A stretch of DNA of 64,000 nucleotides from positions 1-64,000 of the IMG/VR virus record IMGVR_UViG_3300030117_001886, one strand, 5' to 3'. Position numbers and translations under genes: made by a program. Positions within the stretch are counted from its first letter, which is position 1, and every line of letters starts with the position of its first letter. Origin of the DNA: a virus. Positions 43,013 through 52,216 of this stretch are shown piece by piece. The notes under the pieces are model-generated. The model was not told where the DNA came from. It made no database searches and worked only from the letters and a program-made list of their open reading frames with translations.

Positions 43013-44091
43013 TGAACATAAATGAAATGCATATAGCGGTGAACCAGGGAGTGGACAAGATCCACTCTCTGCAAGCCGATGTATTATTAAGCGAGGAGAT
43101 AGATCTAGAGCTTAATAAAAATATCATGAGATTTATAAACCAAAGGTTTAATCCTATGGGTAATAAGTATCGTCAAGGTTTTGAGCAAAGTCAAAAAAGA
43201 ATTGATGATCTTAGAACTCTTTTAACGGAATCAAACCTGACTGTAACTTTCAAAGAAAATTTACTTAATGGTAAAATATTTGTAGATGTAGCAGAATTAC
43301 CAGATGATTATTTATATCTAATTAGACAAAGTTCTAAAGTAAATATAAATAATTGTAAACCTATTAATTTTGGGTTTAGTGATGCTGGGGCAACAGTGTT
43401 TAATGCAACAATACCAGAATCTGCTTTTAATACTATTGCAGGTGATGGTATTAACCTGTATGATTCTTTATTGTTTTTTTCTGACCCGGCTGTTAACTCT
43501 AGTATTAGTTTATATAGTGGTGCTGTTAATGATGAAAATCTTAGTGATTTTATTATGCATATTATTCCACAGAGTGTTACTGCAGGGTTTTCTATGGGAG
43601 GTATTGGTAATAATCTGTTAATAACAATTGATGGGTTTCCAGGATTTGTTGATGGACAAAGTCAAGTTCAATTAACTGTAAATGGTGTAACATCTGTATA
43701 TGATTTTACAGCTAGTAGTGTAGGAACACATAGAATTCCTACAAGTGTTTTTACTAGAGAAATGCATCCTAACAAGTTTATACAACATGATGATATTTTC
43801 AAACTGTTAACAGACCCATTTAACAAAACAAAACATACAGCTCCTTTATCAACGATACAAGGAGATAATATAGAAATATATACTGATGATACATTTCTCA
43901 TAGAGGAAGTAAAATTATTATATTTAAGGCAACCTGCAAAGGTTGATAATACTTCTACAGTTCCTGTAAACTGTGATCTTCCAGACCACACTCATCAGGA
44001 AATTGTAGATATGACTGTATCAACGATCTTAGGTAATATTTCAGATCCAAGATATAGTATCTCTGTAACAGAAAAAATGCAGAGCGAATAA
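43012..44091 (+). CDS. connector/head-completion-type structural protein
   Basis: The protein has 359 residues. The first 110 residues resemble short phage connector proteins (NINEMHIAVNQGVDKIHS, NKYRQGFEQSQKRIDDLRTLL, VDVAELPDDYLYLIRQSSKV), and the C-terminus (EVKLLYLRQPAKVDNT, LPDHTHQEIVDMTV) resumes that pattern. The middle (about residues 115-300) is a Gly/Ser/Thr-rich beta insert. I infer a ring or vertex protein with an inserted beta domain. The connector assignment is moderate and the insert is unusual. Confidence 0.62.
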   Translation: MNINEMHIAVNQGVDKIHSLQADVLLSEEIDLELNKNIMRFINQRFNPMGNKYRQGFEQSQKRIDDLRTLLTESNLTVTFKENLLNGKIFVDVAELPDDYLYLIRQSSKVNINNCKPINFGFSDAGATVFNATIPESAFNTIAGDGINLYDSLLFFSDPAVNSSISLYSGAVNDENLSDFIMHIIPQSVTAGFSMGGIGNNLLITIDGFPGFVDGQSQVQLTVNGVTSVYDFTASSVGTHRIPTSVFTREMHPNKFIQHDDIFKLLTDPFNKTKHTAPLSTIQGDNIEIYTDDTFLIEEVKLLYLRQPAKVDNTSTVPVNCDLPDHTHQEIVDMTVSTILGNISDPRYSISVTEKMQSE

Positions 44092-44103
44092 TTATTTATT
44101 AAC

Positions 44104-44119
44104 GTGATATTTATATCAC
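44104..44119 (+). promoter_or_regulatory. short palindromic hairpin in an intergenic gap
   Basis: GTGATATTTATATCAC is a 16-base near-perfect palindrome in the 43-base gap before the gene at 44135. It could be an RNA hairpin for processing or a protein-binding site. Confidence 0.4.
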
Positions 44120-44134
44120 ACAAATTTTAGAAAA

Positions 44135-45154
44135 ATGAGCGGAATTTATAGAGCTACATTTGTAACAGAGGCTGACTTATCAGCAGATGGATCTGATTTT
44201 GATGGAATCGCATCAGGAGAGGTAGGAATTTTTAACGTAGATACAGGAGCTTATTTAAGTGCAAATGAAGCATTCTTGTCAACAGAGTTTGCAGATGACA
44301 CTAGTGGCGCTGGAGCAACAGACCAACAGTTAGATACTAGAATCATACCTAGACGTTTTCAAATTGTACAAGGTCGTGATGTTGGTAACCCTTGGTGTTC
44401 ACCAATCATCCAAAAAGAAGATGTATTGAGAATTGACTGTAGTCCAAAATCATCTGCAGCAGCAGCTACATCATCAATTGATTTAAGTGGTGCTTCAATT
44501 GCAGTAGGCGAAACTTATTCAATTAAGTTTGTAATTACATCTATTGACTTTCACTATGAAAACTTTGTTAATCCAAATGATTCAAAGAATGTATCATATG
44601 TGGGACAAGTATTACAGTATGAGCGTACAGCTACTTCAGCAACATTAGATACTGAATTAGCTGCTATGGTAGTTGAGTTTAATGCTAAAGATGGCTTCCC
44701 ATTCACAGCTGGTTATACTTCTGGTACTGATGTATTATTATTTACTTGTGACAACGAGTTTGTTAGCTTTGAGGCTAAGTATGATTTTAGCAGTATTACT
44801 ACAGCACCTACAGTAACTACAGTAACTGATACTAAGCATGTAGTAGGTTTTGGTGATGGTAGAATAGTTAGAGGTATGGAAAAACAAACACAAGCTTTGT
44901 TTGGATACCAAAACAGAATTTACTTACCACAAAGTCCAACATTATATTCAGTAGCATCTAATGACTACGATATGATCTCTCTTACTTTTGATCAAGGGAG
45001 AAAAGGACATGCTAATCCATGGTTATTCACAGGAGAAAATGTTGTAAACATTGCTATTAAGGATGGTACTACACACACTGCCTTTGATAACGCATTTGGC
45101 GCTAACATTGACGGTGGAGCAGCTACTCTTTACTCTAAGTACGGAGCAGCATAA
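44135..45154 (+). CDS. abundant structural protein (head decoration or tail type)
   Basis: The protein has 339 residues and is beta-rich, with many Thr/Ser/Gly and few Lys. It begins SGIYRATFVTEADLSADGSDF and ends DNAFGANIDGGAATLYSKYG. It has codon use similar to the capsid gene, its own flanking hairpin upstream and a perfect intrinsic terminator downstream, all pointing to high expression. I cannot assign it to a fold by eye; a major head-auxiliary or tail-tube component is likely. Confidence 0.65.
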   Translation: MSGIYRATFVTEADLSADGSDFDGIASGEVGIFNVDTGAYLSANEAFLSTEFADDTSGAGATDQQLDTRIIPRRFQIVQGRDVGNPWCSPIIQKEDVLRIDCSPKSSAAAATSSIDLSGASIAVGETYSIKFVITSIDFHYENFVNPNDSKNVSYVGQVLQYERTATSATLDTELAAMVVEFNAKDGFPFTAGYTSGTDVLLFTCDNEFVSFEAKYDFSSITTAPTVTTVTDTKHVVGFGDGRIVRGMEKQTQALFGYQNRIYLPQSPTLYSVASNDYDMISLTFDQGRKGHANPWLFTGENVVNIAIKDGTTHTAFDNAFGANIDGGAATLYSKYGAA

Positions 45155-45166
45155 TCATTAACTTTA

Positions 45167-45200
45167 TTCATCCCCTGAAATATGGGGATGAATTTTTTTT
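45167..45200 (+). terminator. rho-independent terminator
   Basis: TTCATCCCC-TGAAATAT-GGGGATGAA is a perfect 9-bp stem followed by eight T residues. It ends the unit containing the structural gene at 44135 and separates the head genes from the fibre genes. Confidence 0.93.
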
Positions 45201-45209
45201 ATTTAAAAC

Positions 45210-45719
45210 ATGTCACAAAATAATATTTCAGTAACAATAAGTAAAGACTGTGAGGTTATTACATTAAAAGTTTTACCTATAGATCCAGGAGGAGGAGTTT
45301 TAACTTTAACAGGAGCTCACAATGGAGCTGCTTTAAATTTTACACCAAATACTTTTCCAAATCCTATAGCAGGACAAATGATAAGTTTAACATTTACTGC
45401 AGATCAATTGAATAGTGCAGGCTCAGAGCTTTCAGGTATATATATATTTACAGCTCACCAAGGAACTTTTAAAGTTTCAGGAGGTGTAGTAGCAGCTTGT
45501 AGTTTACAGTGTTGTATTGCTAATGAAATAAATGAATACATGGCATGTCCTTGTGATCCAACAAAATCTCCTAAACTAGAAAAAGCTACAAAAGTATTTT
45601 TATTAGCAGAGGGAGCTCAAGCTGATTTATCAGCTACTATACCAAACCCAGATAATGCGATAGCAAAATTTAATAAAGCAGTATCACTGTGTAATTCATC
45701 TTGCGGCTGTGGCTGCTAA
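45210..45719 (+). CDS. Cys-rich virion-region protein sharing a C-terminal domain with the next gene
   Basis: The protein has 169 residues. The N-terminal 90 residues are beta-rich (ISVTISKDCEVITLKVLPID). The C-terminal part is helical with many cysteines (CSLQCCIANEINEYMACPCD, then SLCNSSCGCGC at the end). That helical Cys domain resembles the last 120 residues of the 1201-residue protein encoded next (CLSKAL, CDDD, KLLKNMQIDCLF, SYCDDC). The pairing suggests related assembly modules. Cysteines of this density in a cytoplasmic phage product hint at metal binding or disulfides formed outside the cell. Confidence 0.65.
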   Translation: MSQNNISVTISKDCEVITLKVLPIDPGGGVLTLTGAHNGAALNFTPNTFPNPIAGQMISLTFTADQLNSAGSELSGIYIFTAHQGTFKVSGGVVAACSLQCCIANEINEYMACPCDPTKSPKLEKATKVFLLAEGAQADLSATIPNPDNAIAKFNKAVSLCNSSCGCGC

Positions 45720-45730
45720 AATAAAAGCAT

Positions 45731-48700
45731 ATGCCTAAGTATTCTATATCTGCTTCTATAATATCTCCAAGAAAACAAGCTGCAACTTTAATAATGGGTG
45801 TAGGGGGTGGAGATTATTACTTTCCTGCTACCATTTATGGAACTAGTGATTTTGGTGTAATAATTTCTGACTTACTAGTAATTGATGATTTAGGTACACC
45901 TACATCACCACCTACTGATCAAGCGCTTTCATCAATAGATGCGGTAAAGATTGAAGGAAATAACTATTCTAGTGGTGGTTTTCTAACCAGTACTTCAGGA
46001 CAGTGGCAAGCAGAAGTTTATCAAGTTCCTCAAAATGCAGCTTCAGGTTCCGGAGGTTCAAGAGTTCTCCTAAAAGGAGCCATGTTTGACGCCTGTTGGG
46101 ATGCAAACCAAGCAGGAACAGGATCTTCTACAGGGTTTGAGCCTATAAGAATAGAAATACAATGGTCCATACCAGATCCAACAGATCCAACCCAATTTCT
46201 TCAAGCTCCTAATAATATACAACTATTTCATCCAGGAGGTGCTATTTATCCAGGACCTATTGTTGGTCAAATTGTAGGTTGTGGTGGTTTTAGAGATCCT
46301 GTTTCAAACCAATTAGTGGATGCAAATTATGCACTAGATCTTAAAGAGTTAGGTACTAATGCAGCAGAATATTCAGACCCAGGTAATGGTGTTGATGTTT
46401 ATGCAATGGATATACCTAATGTAGCATACTTTACGGATGGTACTATAGGGGATGTATTTGTACAAGAGTTCGGAGCTATTGCTCCTAATCAATATAATGG
46501 TCAGGGAAATAGTATAAAGATAGGAGATTTTACTATGAGTGGGAATGGGTATGATACACATTTTCTAGTATCAGATCCAGATAATCCTAATACTAGTATC
46601 TTAGGTGTTTCTCAAACTCCAGGAGGAACTAATCTTCAAGATTTTTTAAAGAGACCTTTGAGTACTGACGAGTGGGGAATTTTTGTTATTAATGATATAG
46701 GAAACTCTCAATTAGGTGGTGGCACAAGTCCTGCAAAAATAACAACTGCAAATGACTGGAATAATGCTGCAGAATGGTGTTCTATGTCATACTTCTCAGT
46801 TAGTGACTTTTGTCAGTTTCAGGTAACTAATCAATATATTCCAGGATGTACAGATCCTCTAGCATGTAATTATGACGCAGCTGCTGAAATAAATGATGGT
46901 ACATGTACATACGATAATTATTGTGTGATTGCTGGTTCAGATAATAATGATACTTCAAATCCTACATATTTTACAATAGACGCAACTACTGGAACTATTA
47001 CAATGGATCGACAAGATCTTATTATAGATTTTGGTAATGATCAGACTGTAAATTCATGTGGCCAAACTTTTTCACCTGCTACAAATCCATTTGGTTCAGA
47101 TTTTGCAGATGGAAATAGTTCTACTACAAGTATTGATAGAATATCATTTGCCATGGATATTAATGATGGTAATGGTATGCAGATTATTGATGAGCATATA
47201 GGTTTTAATGGTGGTGGAACCCCTGTCGTCTCTGATGCACTTCGACCTGATTTTGTGGGAGCGGATAACGATGGAGATGGAGTGCCAGATAGCGCAAGCT
47301 CTCTTGGTGCTTTCACAAATTTAGGGCAGGTATTACCAGCAGGACAAACAATCACTTGTAAGTTTATAGTTTTTGGTAATGGTGAATATCCTGGAGGGTG
47401 TTCAGTTCAAAGTACAACATATTCTATAACTACTCCAAATATTTCAATAGTAGGATGTACAGATTCTACAGCATATAATTACAATGCAAATGCTACTGTA
47501 GATGATGGAACATGTAGTATTTGTAACAGTGGTGCTGATTTTGCTCCCAACTTAAACATAGATAATCAAGCTGCACCAGCTTCACAATCAGGAGCTGCTG
47601 ATGGTGCTACAACTTTTAACATAAATGCAGTAGGTAGCGCATTTGCGGGGGGAGTTCAGACTGGTAATTTAATAGCAATTTTTGCTGGAAATCTAAGCGA
47701 AGCAGATATTGTAGCACATGCTCAAGGAACAAACTCTAGTATAGCGCCAATCATGTCTCAGTCTTGGGTAGGTAATCAACAAAATCCAGGTAGTCCCTCA
47801 GTAACATTTATAGGGTTAACGGGTAATGTTACATATAATTACTTAGTATATAATCCTAGCCTTATAGTAAATGATCCTGCAAATAATTTAAATGGTAACT
47901 GTTACAACTTTGGGTTTTTTACACAAAGCTATTATGCTTGTACAAATCCTAGTAATGATCCTTATATTACAAATGGTGTACCCGCTACTAGTTTAACTGT
48001 AGATGATCCTTCTTTATGTACTTTAGTTTCGACATGTGCAGCACTAAACCAAACTTTAGGTGCAAGCTATCAGGTTCTATCTACTAATCCATGTGATCCT
48101 CCTCTCATAAGTATAACATATAGTAATGCTGTATTCTATAATGGTAGTATGTTAACTAGTATGCTTATTCAGGAGCCTACTGGGTCATCACACGACTTAA
48201 CGGCGCAACTTCAAGCAGGATCTAGTACCCTTAATTATAATTTAAATGCTAGTGATATTCCAGGAGATTATATAATTAGTATGGAAACCCAACTTCCTGG
48301 TTCATTAACTCTATGCTTGTTAGAAGAAACGGTAAATGTTCCTCAATCAGCATTTGAAGTTTGTGGGTGTACAGATCAGGGGGCAGATAACTATAATCCT
48401 AATTCTACTCAAGATGATGGATCATGTGAATATTCTGGGTGTACAGATCCAACAGCAACAAACTTTAATCCACAAGCAACAATTGATAACGGAACATGTA
48501 TATTCCCAGTATTTGGATGTACTGATCCAAATGCTACCAATTACAATCCAGCCGCAGATACAGATGACGGTTCGTGTAATTATATTTTAATAGAAGTAGG
48601 ATGTACCGATCCCCAGGCATCAAACTTTTCTCCAACTGCCACTCAAGATAGTGGTAACTGTATATATCCTGGATGTACTGATCTTAATGCAGCAAATCCT

Positions 48701-49336
48701 ACATATTATACTGATCCAAATGATCCTAGTCAACAAATTTTAGCAAATCAAAGTGATGGATCATGTATATATACTATAATTGATATACCAGGATGTACTG
48801 ATGTTGCTGCTGATAATTACAGTATAGCGGCAACTGTAGATGATGGTTCTTGTACATATGGAGGAAACAATGGTACGACAGGGCCAACAGGTCCAACAAC
48901 AGCAATAACAGCTTTAGCAGATGGTCCTGCAGGGTATGGTGCTTTTTTACATCATATGACTGATTGTCTTTCTAAAGCATTAACAAGGTATCATAATAAA
49001 ATGATTGCAGGTGTTACCTGTGATGATGATACTCTTGTGCACCTCGCATTAGCTAGTAAACTTCTAAAAAACATGCAAATAGATTGTTTATTTGATGTTG
49101 AAAGTGATGTAGCTATGGGAAAATTAAATAATTTGATTAAATTTGTACTTTCGTATTGTGATGATTGTGAGTATGATTTAGCTGAGAGCGGTGCAATAGT
49201 AGCATTTGAAGAAGATCAAATTATAGACCTAGACACAGAGTCTATATTAATAGATACGAATAATAATGGTGTAAATACCGCAAATCAAAGTAGTTTTATA
49301 TTTGATAACGGAACAACCAACATAACAATTTTATAA
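45731..49336 (+). CDS. giant repeat protein with eight GCTD-type cysteine repeats (fibre/adhesin candidate)
   Basis: The protein has 1201 residues and no signal peptide. The first 370 residues are beta-rich with no known family. GCTD repeats follow, each about 24 residues with the plan G-C-T-D-x2-A-x-N-Y-N-x2-A-x2-D-D-G-S-C. One lies near residue 375, one near 576 and six in tandem at about 878-1040. Collagen-like GTTGPTGPTT follows, then a helical Cys-containing C-terminal domain shared with the previous gene. The Asp-rich repeats resemble calcium-binding, disulfide-closed modules of Bacteroidota surface proteins. The location in the late block suggests a virion appendage, which is inference. 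Confidence 0.68.
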   Translation: MPKYSISASIISPRKQAATLIMGVGGGDYYFPATIYGTSDFGVIISDLLVIDDLGTPTSPPTDQALSSIDAVKIEGNNYSSGGFLTSTSGQWQAEVYQVPQNAASGSGGSRVLLKGAMFDACWDANQAGTGSSTGFEPIRIEIQWSIPDPTDPTQFLQAPNNIQLFHPGGAIYPGPIVGQIVGCGGFRDPVSNQLVDANYALDLKELGTNAAEYSDPGNGVDVYAMDIPNVAYFTDGTIGDVFVQEFGAIAPNQYNGQGNSIKIGDFTMSGNGYDTHFLVSDPDNPNTSILGVSQTPGGTNLQDFLKRPLSTDEWGIFVINDIGNSQLGGGTSPAKITTANDWNNAAEWCSMSYFSVSDFCQFQVTNQYIPGCTDPLACNYDAAAEINDGTCTYDNYCVIAGSDNNDTSNPTYFTIDATTGTITMDRQDLIIDFGNDQTVNSCGQTFSPATNPFGSDFADGNSSTTSIDRISFAMDINDGNGMQIIDEHIGFNGGGTPVVSDALRPDFVGADNDGDGVPDSASSLGAFTNLGQVLPAGQTITCKFIVFGNGEYPGGCSVQSTTYSITTPNISIVGCTDSTAYNYNANATVDDGTCSICNSGADFAPNLNIDNQAAPASQSGAADGATTFNINAVGSAFAGGVQTGNLIAIFAGNLSEADIVAHAQGTNSSIAPIMSQSWVGNQQNPGSPSVTFIGLTGNVTYNYLVYNPSLIVNDPANNLNGNCYNFGFFTQSYYACTNPSNDPYITNGVPATSLTVDDPSLCTLVSTCAALNQTLGASYQVLSTNPCDPPLISITYSNAVFYNGSMLTSMLIQEPTGSSHDLTAQLQAGSSTLNYNLNASDIPGDYIISMETQLPGSLTLCLLEETVNVPQSAFEVCGCTDQGADNYNPNSTQDDGSCEYSGCTDPTATNFNPQATIDNGTCIFPVFGCTDPNATNYNPAADTDDGSCNYILIEVGCTDPQASNFSPTATQDSGNCIYPGCTDLNAANPTYYTDPNDPSQQILANQSDGSCIYTIIDIPGCTDVAADNYSIAATVDDGSCTYGGNNGTTGPTGPTTAITALADGPAGYGAFLHHMTDCLSKALTRYHNKMIAGVTCDDDTLVHLALASKLLKNMQIDCLFDVESDVAMGKLNNLIKFVLSYCDDCEYDLAESGAIVAFEEDQIIDLDTESILIDTNNNGVNTANQSSFIFDNGTTNITIL
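48361..48860 (+). repeat. tandem run of six GCTD repeats
   Basis: Six repeat units of 23-35 codons encode GCTDxxAxNYNPxAxxDDGSC variants; two more lie apart near 46852 and 47453. The nucleotide sequences differ between units, so the array is old and kept at the protein level. Confidence 0.85.
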
Positions 49337-49337
49337 A

Positions 49338-51008
49338 ATGGCAAAAGTAGAAAGCTTCCCAGTAATAACCCCAACTAGTATTACCACAGATCATATGATG
49401 TATGTGGTTAATCAAACTTTAGATACTGACCACAAACTGCAAGTAAAAGGACTTCTTCCTGTTATTGCAGATGTTGGTAGTGCGGGGCAGGCAATACATA
49501 ATAATTTAACAAACGCAGTGCAGTTTAATTTAAGAAAACTTGCAAGCGCTGATTCAAAACTAACTGTTACAACACACTCTGATGGTCATTTGTTGTTGAC
49601 TGTAGTAGAAGCACAGATTAATTTAGCTAACTGTAATAACAGTTCTGGATTTTTAACTACAGTAAACTTAGCATCTAATGTGGGGTCAACTATACTACCT
49701 GTTGCAAACGGGGGTACAGGAGCGTCAACTCTTACTGCTAATGGAGCGTTGATTGGTAATGGAACGGGGGCAGTTACAGCTGTAGATATGTCTACTAAAG
49801 GGCATTTACTAGTTGGAGATGGATCAGGAAACCCTCAAACTTTAGCTGTTGGAACAGATGGATATATTTTAAAAGCTGATTCTGGAGCAGCAACAGGTTT
49901 ATCATATTTACAAACCTTACCAGTTGCTAATGGTGGTACTGGTGCTACTTCTCTTACAGCAAACGGAGTGCTTATAGGAAATGGTACTGGAGCGGTAACT
50001 ACTGTAGATCTATCAACTAAAGGTACTCTACTTGTTGGTGATGGTAGTGGTAATCCTCAAGGACTAGCTGTAGGTGCAAATGGATATTGGTTAGTTGCAG
50101 ACACTAGTGCAGCTACTGGACTTTCTTATGCTGAAAGGGCATTAGTTAATTTAACTGAATTTAGAATGCCATCATCAACATTTCTAGACATGAACCAGAA
50201 TAATATTGATATGGGTACTGGGTGGATAAATGGTGATGGAAGTAGTAATGAGGGTCTTAATTTCGATACTACTGGTAAAGCATTCTTTGGACAATCGAGT
50301 GCTACAGCATATTTTACTAGCACTCTTAACTTAGATAGTGGTGGTATTAATATGAACGGTAATAGTACTATTGGTATGACTTCTGCTGCTACAGGAACTA
50401 CATTAACTATCAACTCAGGTGCGGGTAGTAGTGGTAATGGAGGTATTCTAACTTTAGAAGCTGGATCAAGTAGTGGTGGTAATGGTGATGGTGGAGATTT
50501 AATACTTACCGCAGGAGATAAGAATGGTTCTGGAGATGAAGGAGATGTTTTAGTAAAAACTTATATAAGTGGATCTGCAGCAACAGCTCTTACAATAAAT
50601 GGAACAAATAGACATGTAACTGTAGAACAGGCTAATTTAGTAATGGCTAATGGAGCGGCAAGTTTAACATTTACAGGATCTACTAATGTTACTCAAGCTA
50701 CAAATCATAGTACTGCAGTAACAAATAACTCGGCTGTAGGTGTAATTACATTGGCAGGTGTAGCATTAGCAAGTGGAGCAGAGGCTACCTTTACAGTAAA
50801 CAACTCAGTTTGTAAAACTGATTCAATAATATTGGTAACTGTAGAAAGCCCTGCTATAGCAAGTAGTACAGATGATTCTGTAATAATAGCACAAACAGGA
50901 TCAATAGGTGCAGGATCATTTAGAATAGCATTAAAAAATGTTGGTGATGCTGATACAGATACAAATGCAAGAAAAATACATTACATGGTAATGAATAAAA
51001 CTTTATAA
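49338..51008 (+). CDS. tail or head fibre protein with VANGGTGATS repeats
   Basis: The protein has 556 residues. Two adjacent 74-residue copies (49695-49916 and 49917-50138) begin LPVANGGTGA and contain GNGTGAVT and LLVGDGSGNP, a repeat well known from phage fibre shafts. A Gly/Ser-rich beta region follows (GGNGDGGDLILTAGDKNGSG), typical of trimeric beta-helices. The C-terminal 110 residues (VTLAGVALASGAEATFTVNN-like, ending in KIHYMVMNKTL) would be the receptor-facing or trimerisation head. It starts one base after the previous stop. Receptor binding is inferred from the repeat class. Confidence 0.82.
   Translation: MAKVESFPVITPTSITTDHMMYVVNQTLDTDHKLQVKGLLPVIADVGSAGQAIHNNLTNAVQFNLRKLASADSKLTVTTHSDGHLLLTVVEAQINLANCNNSSGFLTTVNLASNVGSTILPVANGGTGASTLTANGALIGNGTGAVTAVDMSTKGHLLVGDGSGNPQTLAVGTDGYILKADSGAATGLSYLQTLPVANGGTGATSLTANGVLIGNGTGAVTTVDLSTKGTLLVGDGSGNPQGLAVGANGYWLVADTSAATGLSYAERALVNLTEFRMPSSTFLDMNQNNIDMGTGWINGDGSSNEGLNFDTTGKAFFGQSSATAYFTSTLNLDSGGINMNGNSTIGMTSAATGTTLTINSGAGSSGNGGILTLEAGSSSGGNGDGGDLILTAGDKNGSGDEGDVLVKTYISGSAATALTINGTNRHVTVEQANLVMANGAASLTFTGSTNVTQATNHSTAVTNNSAVGVITLAGVALASGAEATFTVNNSVCKTDSIILVTVESPAIASSTDDSVIIAQTGSIGAGSFRIALKNVGDADTDTNARKIHYMVMNKTL
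49695..50138 (+). repeat. two-copy 74-residue fibre repeat
   Basis: The two 222-base copies encode proteins identical at 58 of 74 positions by my count, while many codons differ at third positions. Confidence 0.85.
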
Positions 51009-51029
51009 TAATTTTAAATAAAAACCGAT

Positions 51030-51446
51030 ATGACTAAAATTAAAGCAACTAACAAAGATTTGTTAGATTTATTACACAGCTTATACGCTGTACAGGATTT
51101 GAAAGGATTGCAATTTGCAATAGGAGTAAGTAAAAACATTGATAGACTAAAAGCAGATCTAGAATATGTTAATGAAGCTTCTATTCCTACGGATGATTTT
51201 CAAAAACTAATAACTGAAGTTCAAATGATTGAAAACTCAAACCCTTCAGAGGAGGCGGGAAAATTAATTGCAGAACTAGAAGATAAAAACCAGAAACTAA
51301 TAGACGAAAGAAAATCGCAACTAAAAGAGTTAGATGAGCTTTTAAAAGAAGAGGCAGAGATTGAATTGGTTCAAATACCAGAAAAAGCTTTACCTTCTGA
51401 TATTTCAGCCAAACAGCTCGGAGGAATAATGAAACTAATTAAATAA
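51030..51446 (+). CDS. helical coiled-coil protein of the fibre region
   Basis: This 138-residue protein is nearly all helical, with a long charged segment (AELEDKNQKLIDERKSQLKE) that should form a coiled coil. It lies between the fibre gene and a small beta-rich protein gene. It could be a fibre chaperone or attachment rod. No family is recognised. Confidence 0.7.
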   Translation: MTKIKATNKDLLDLLHSLYAVQDLKGLQFAIGVSKNIDRLKADLEYVNEASIPTDDFQKLITEVQMIENSNPSEEAGKLIAELEDKNQKLIDERKSQLKELDELLKEEAEIELVQIPEKALPSDISAKQLGGIMKLIK

Positions 51447-51458
51447 TTAAATAATACT

Positions 51459-51854
51459 ATGGCAACATTAAGCAAAAAAATAACATTAACAGTTGCATCA
51501 GGAGCTTTAACAAGTGGTAGCATAAATATATCAGAAGGTAAAAATCTTACGGTATCTAATTATAAAGCTGGTGTTATTGCAGTAACTGGCACTAGTAAAG
51601 CTGGTACAAATGAAATTGTATATGAAGCAAATGATTTTACAGCTCCTGCATATTTGTATTTAAAAAATACAGATACTACAGCTACAGATTATATTTACAT
51701 ATATGATGATACTTCTTCAGGAGATCCTGGAGTACTAAAGCTAGCGGGTGGAGACTTTGCGTTTTTACCATTAATTGCAGATAACACTTTAAGAACATAT
51801 GCAACTACGGCTAATACTGTATTAGAATATGCGTTATTTGGAACTGATCAATAA
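51459..51854 (+). CDS. small beta-rich structural protein
   Basis: The protein has 131 residues rich in Thr, Ala, Ser and Tyr. It has alternating hydrophobic strands (KKITLTVASGALTSGSINIS, PAYLYLKNTDTTATDYIYIY) and is very likely a beta-sandwich. Small proteins like this decorate heads or fibres. The function is inferred from composition and neighbours only. Confidence 0.65.
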   Translation: MATLSKKITLTVASGALTSGSINISEGKNLTVSNYKAGVIAVTGTSKAGTNEIVYEANDFTAPAYLYLKNTDTTATDYIYIYDDTSSGDPGVLKLAGGDFAFLPLIADNTLRTYATTANTVLEYALFGTDQ

Positions 51855-51871
51855 TATTAAAATAAATTAAA

Positions 51872-52216
51872 ATGGATATTCGTAATACTACAGAAAAGCT
51901 AATAGATAAAACTAACAGAAATTTGGAACACCAGTTAGGTGACGTGGTTGTTGTACATATTAATGATACAGTGCAACATGCTGGTCCGTTTTTTGCACTA
52001 ACAGCGCTTGAGGCAGCTGTTGTTGATGTTAGTGAATGTACAACAAACATTATAGAAAACGGTGGCAGTGGAAACATTCAAAACATAGCTACTAATTTTA
52101 CAATTCCTATAGGTGTAACTATTTATGGAAACTTTAGAAGTATAGAGTTAGATAGTGGAGTTGTATTAGCTTATGCTAAGGCCGGAAGAACTAATGTAGA
52201 AGTTGATGCATCATAA
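51872..52216 (+). CDS. small structural protein, decoration-type candidate
   Basis: The protein has 114 residues, with a helical start (NTTEKLIDKTNRNLEHQLG) and a beta-rich remainder (NFTIPIGVTIYGNFRSIELD, VVLAYAKAGRTNVEV). The ending resembles small phage proteins that report a fitted beta-roll. It shares one base with the next gene (TAATG), linking it to the exported protein gene downstream. Confidence 0.62.
   Translation: MDIRNTTEKLIDKTNRNLEHQLGDVVVVHINDTVQHAGPFFALTALEAAVVDVSECTTNIIENGGSGNIQNIATNFTIPIGVTIYGNFRSIELDSGVVLAYAKAGRTNVEVDAS

Noticed and set aside
48880-48905. Collagen-like domain in the 1201-residue protein
   Set aside because: Only about two to three G-x-x triplets (GTTGPTGPT) are present, too short for a collagen triple helix.
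49695-50138. Mobile or phase-variable tandem repeat
   Set aside because: The two copies are in frame, differ strongly in DNA sequence and belong to a known fibre-shaft repeat class, so an active expansion mechanism is unlikely.
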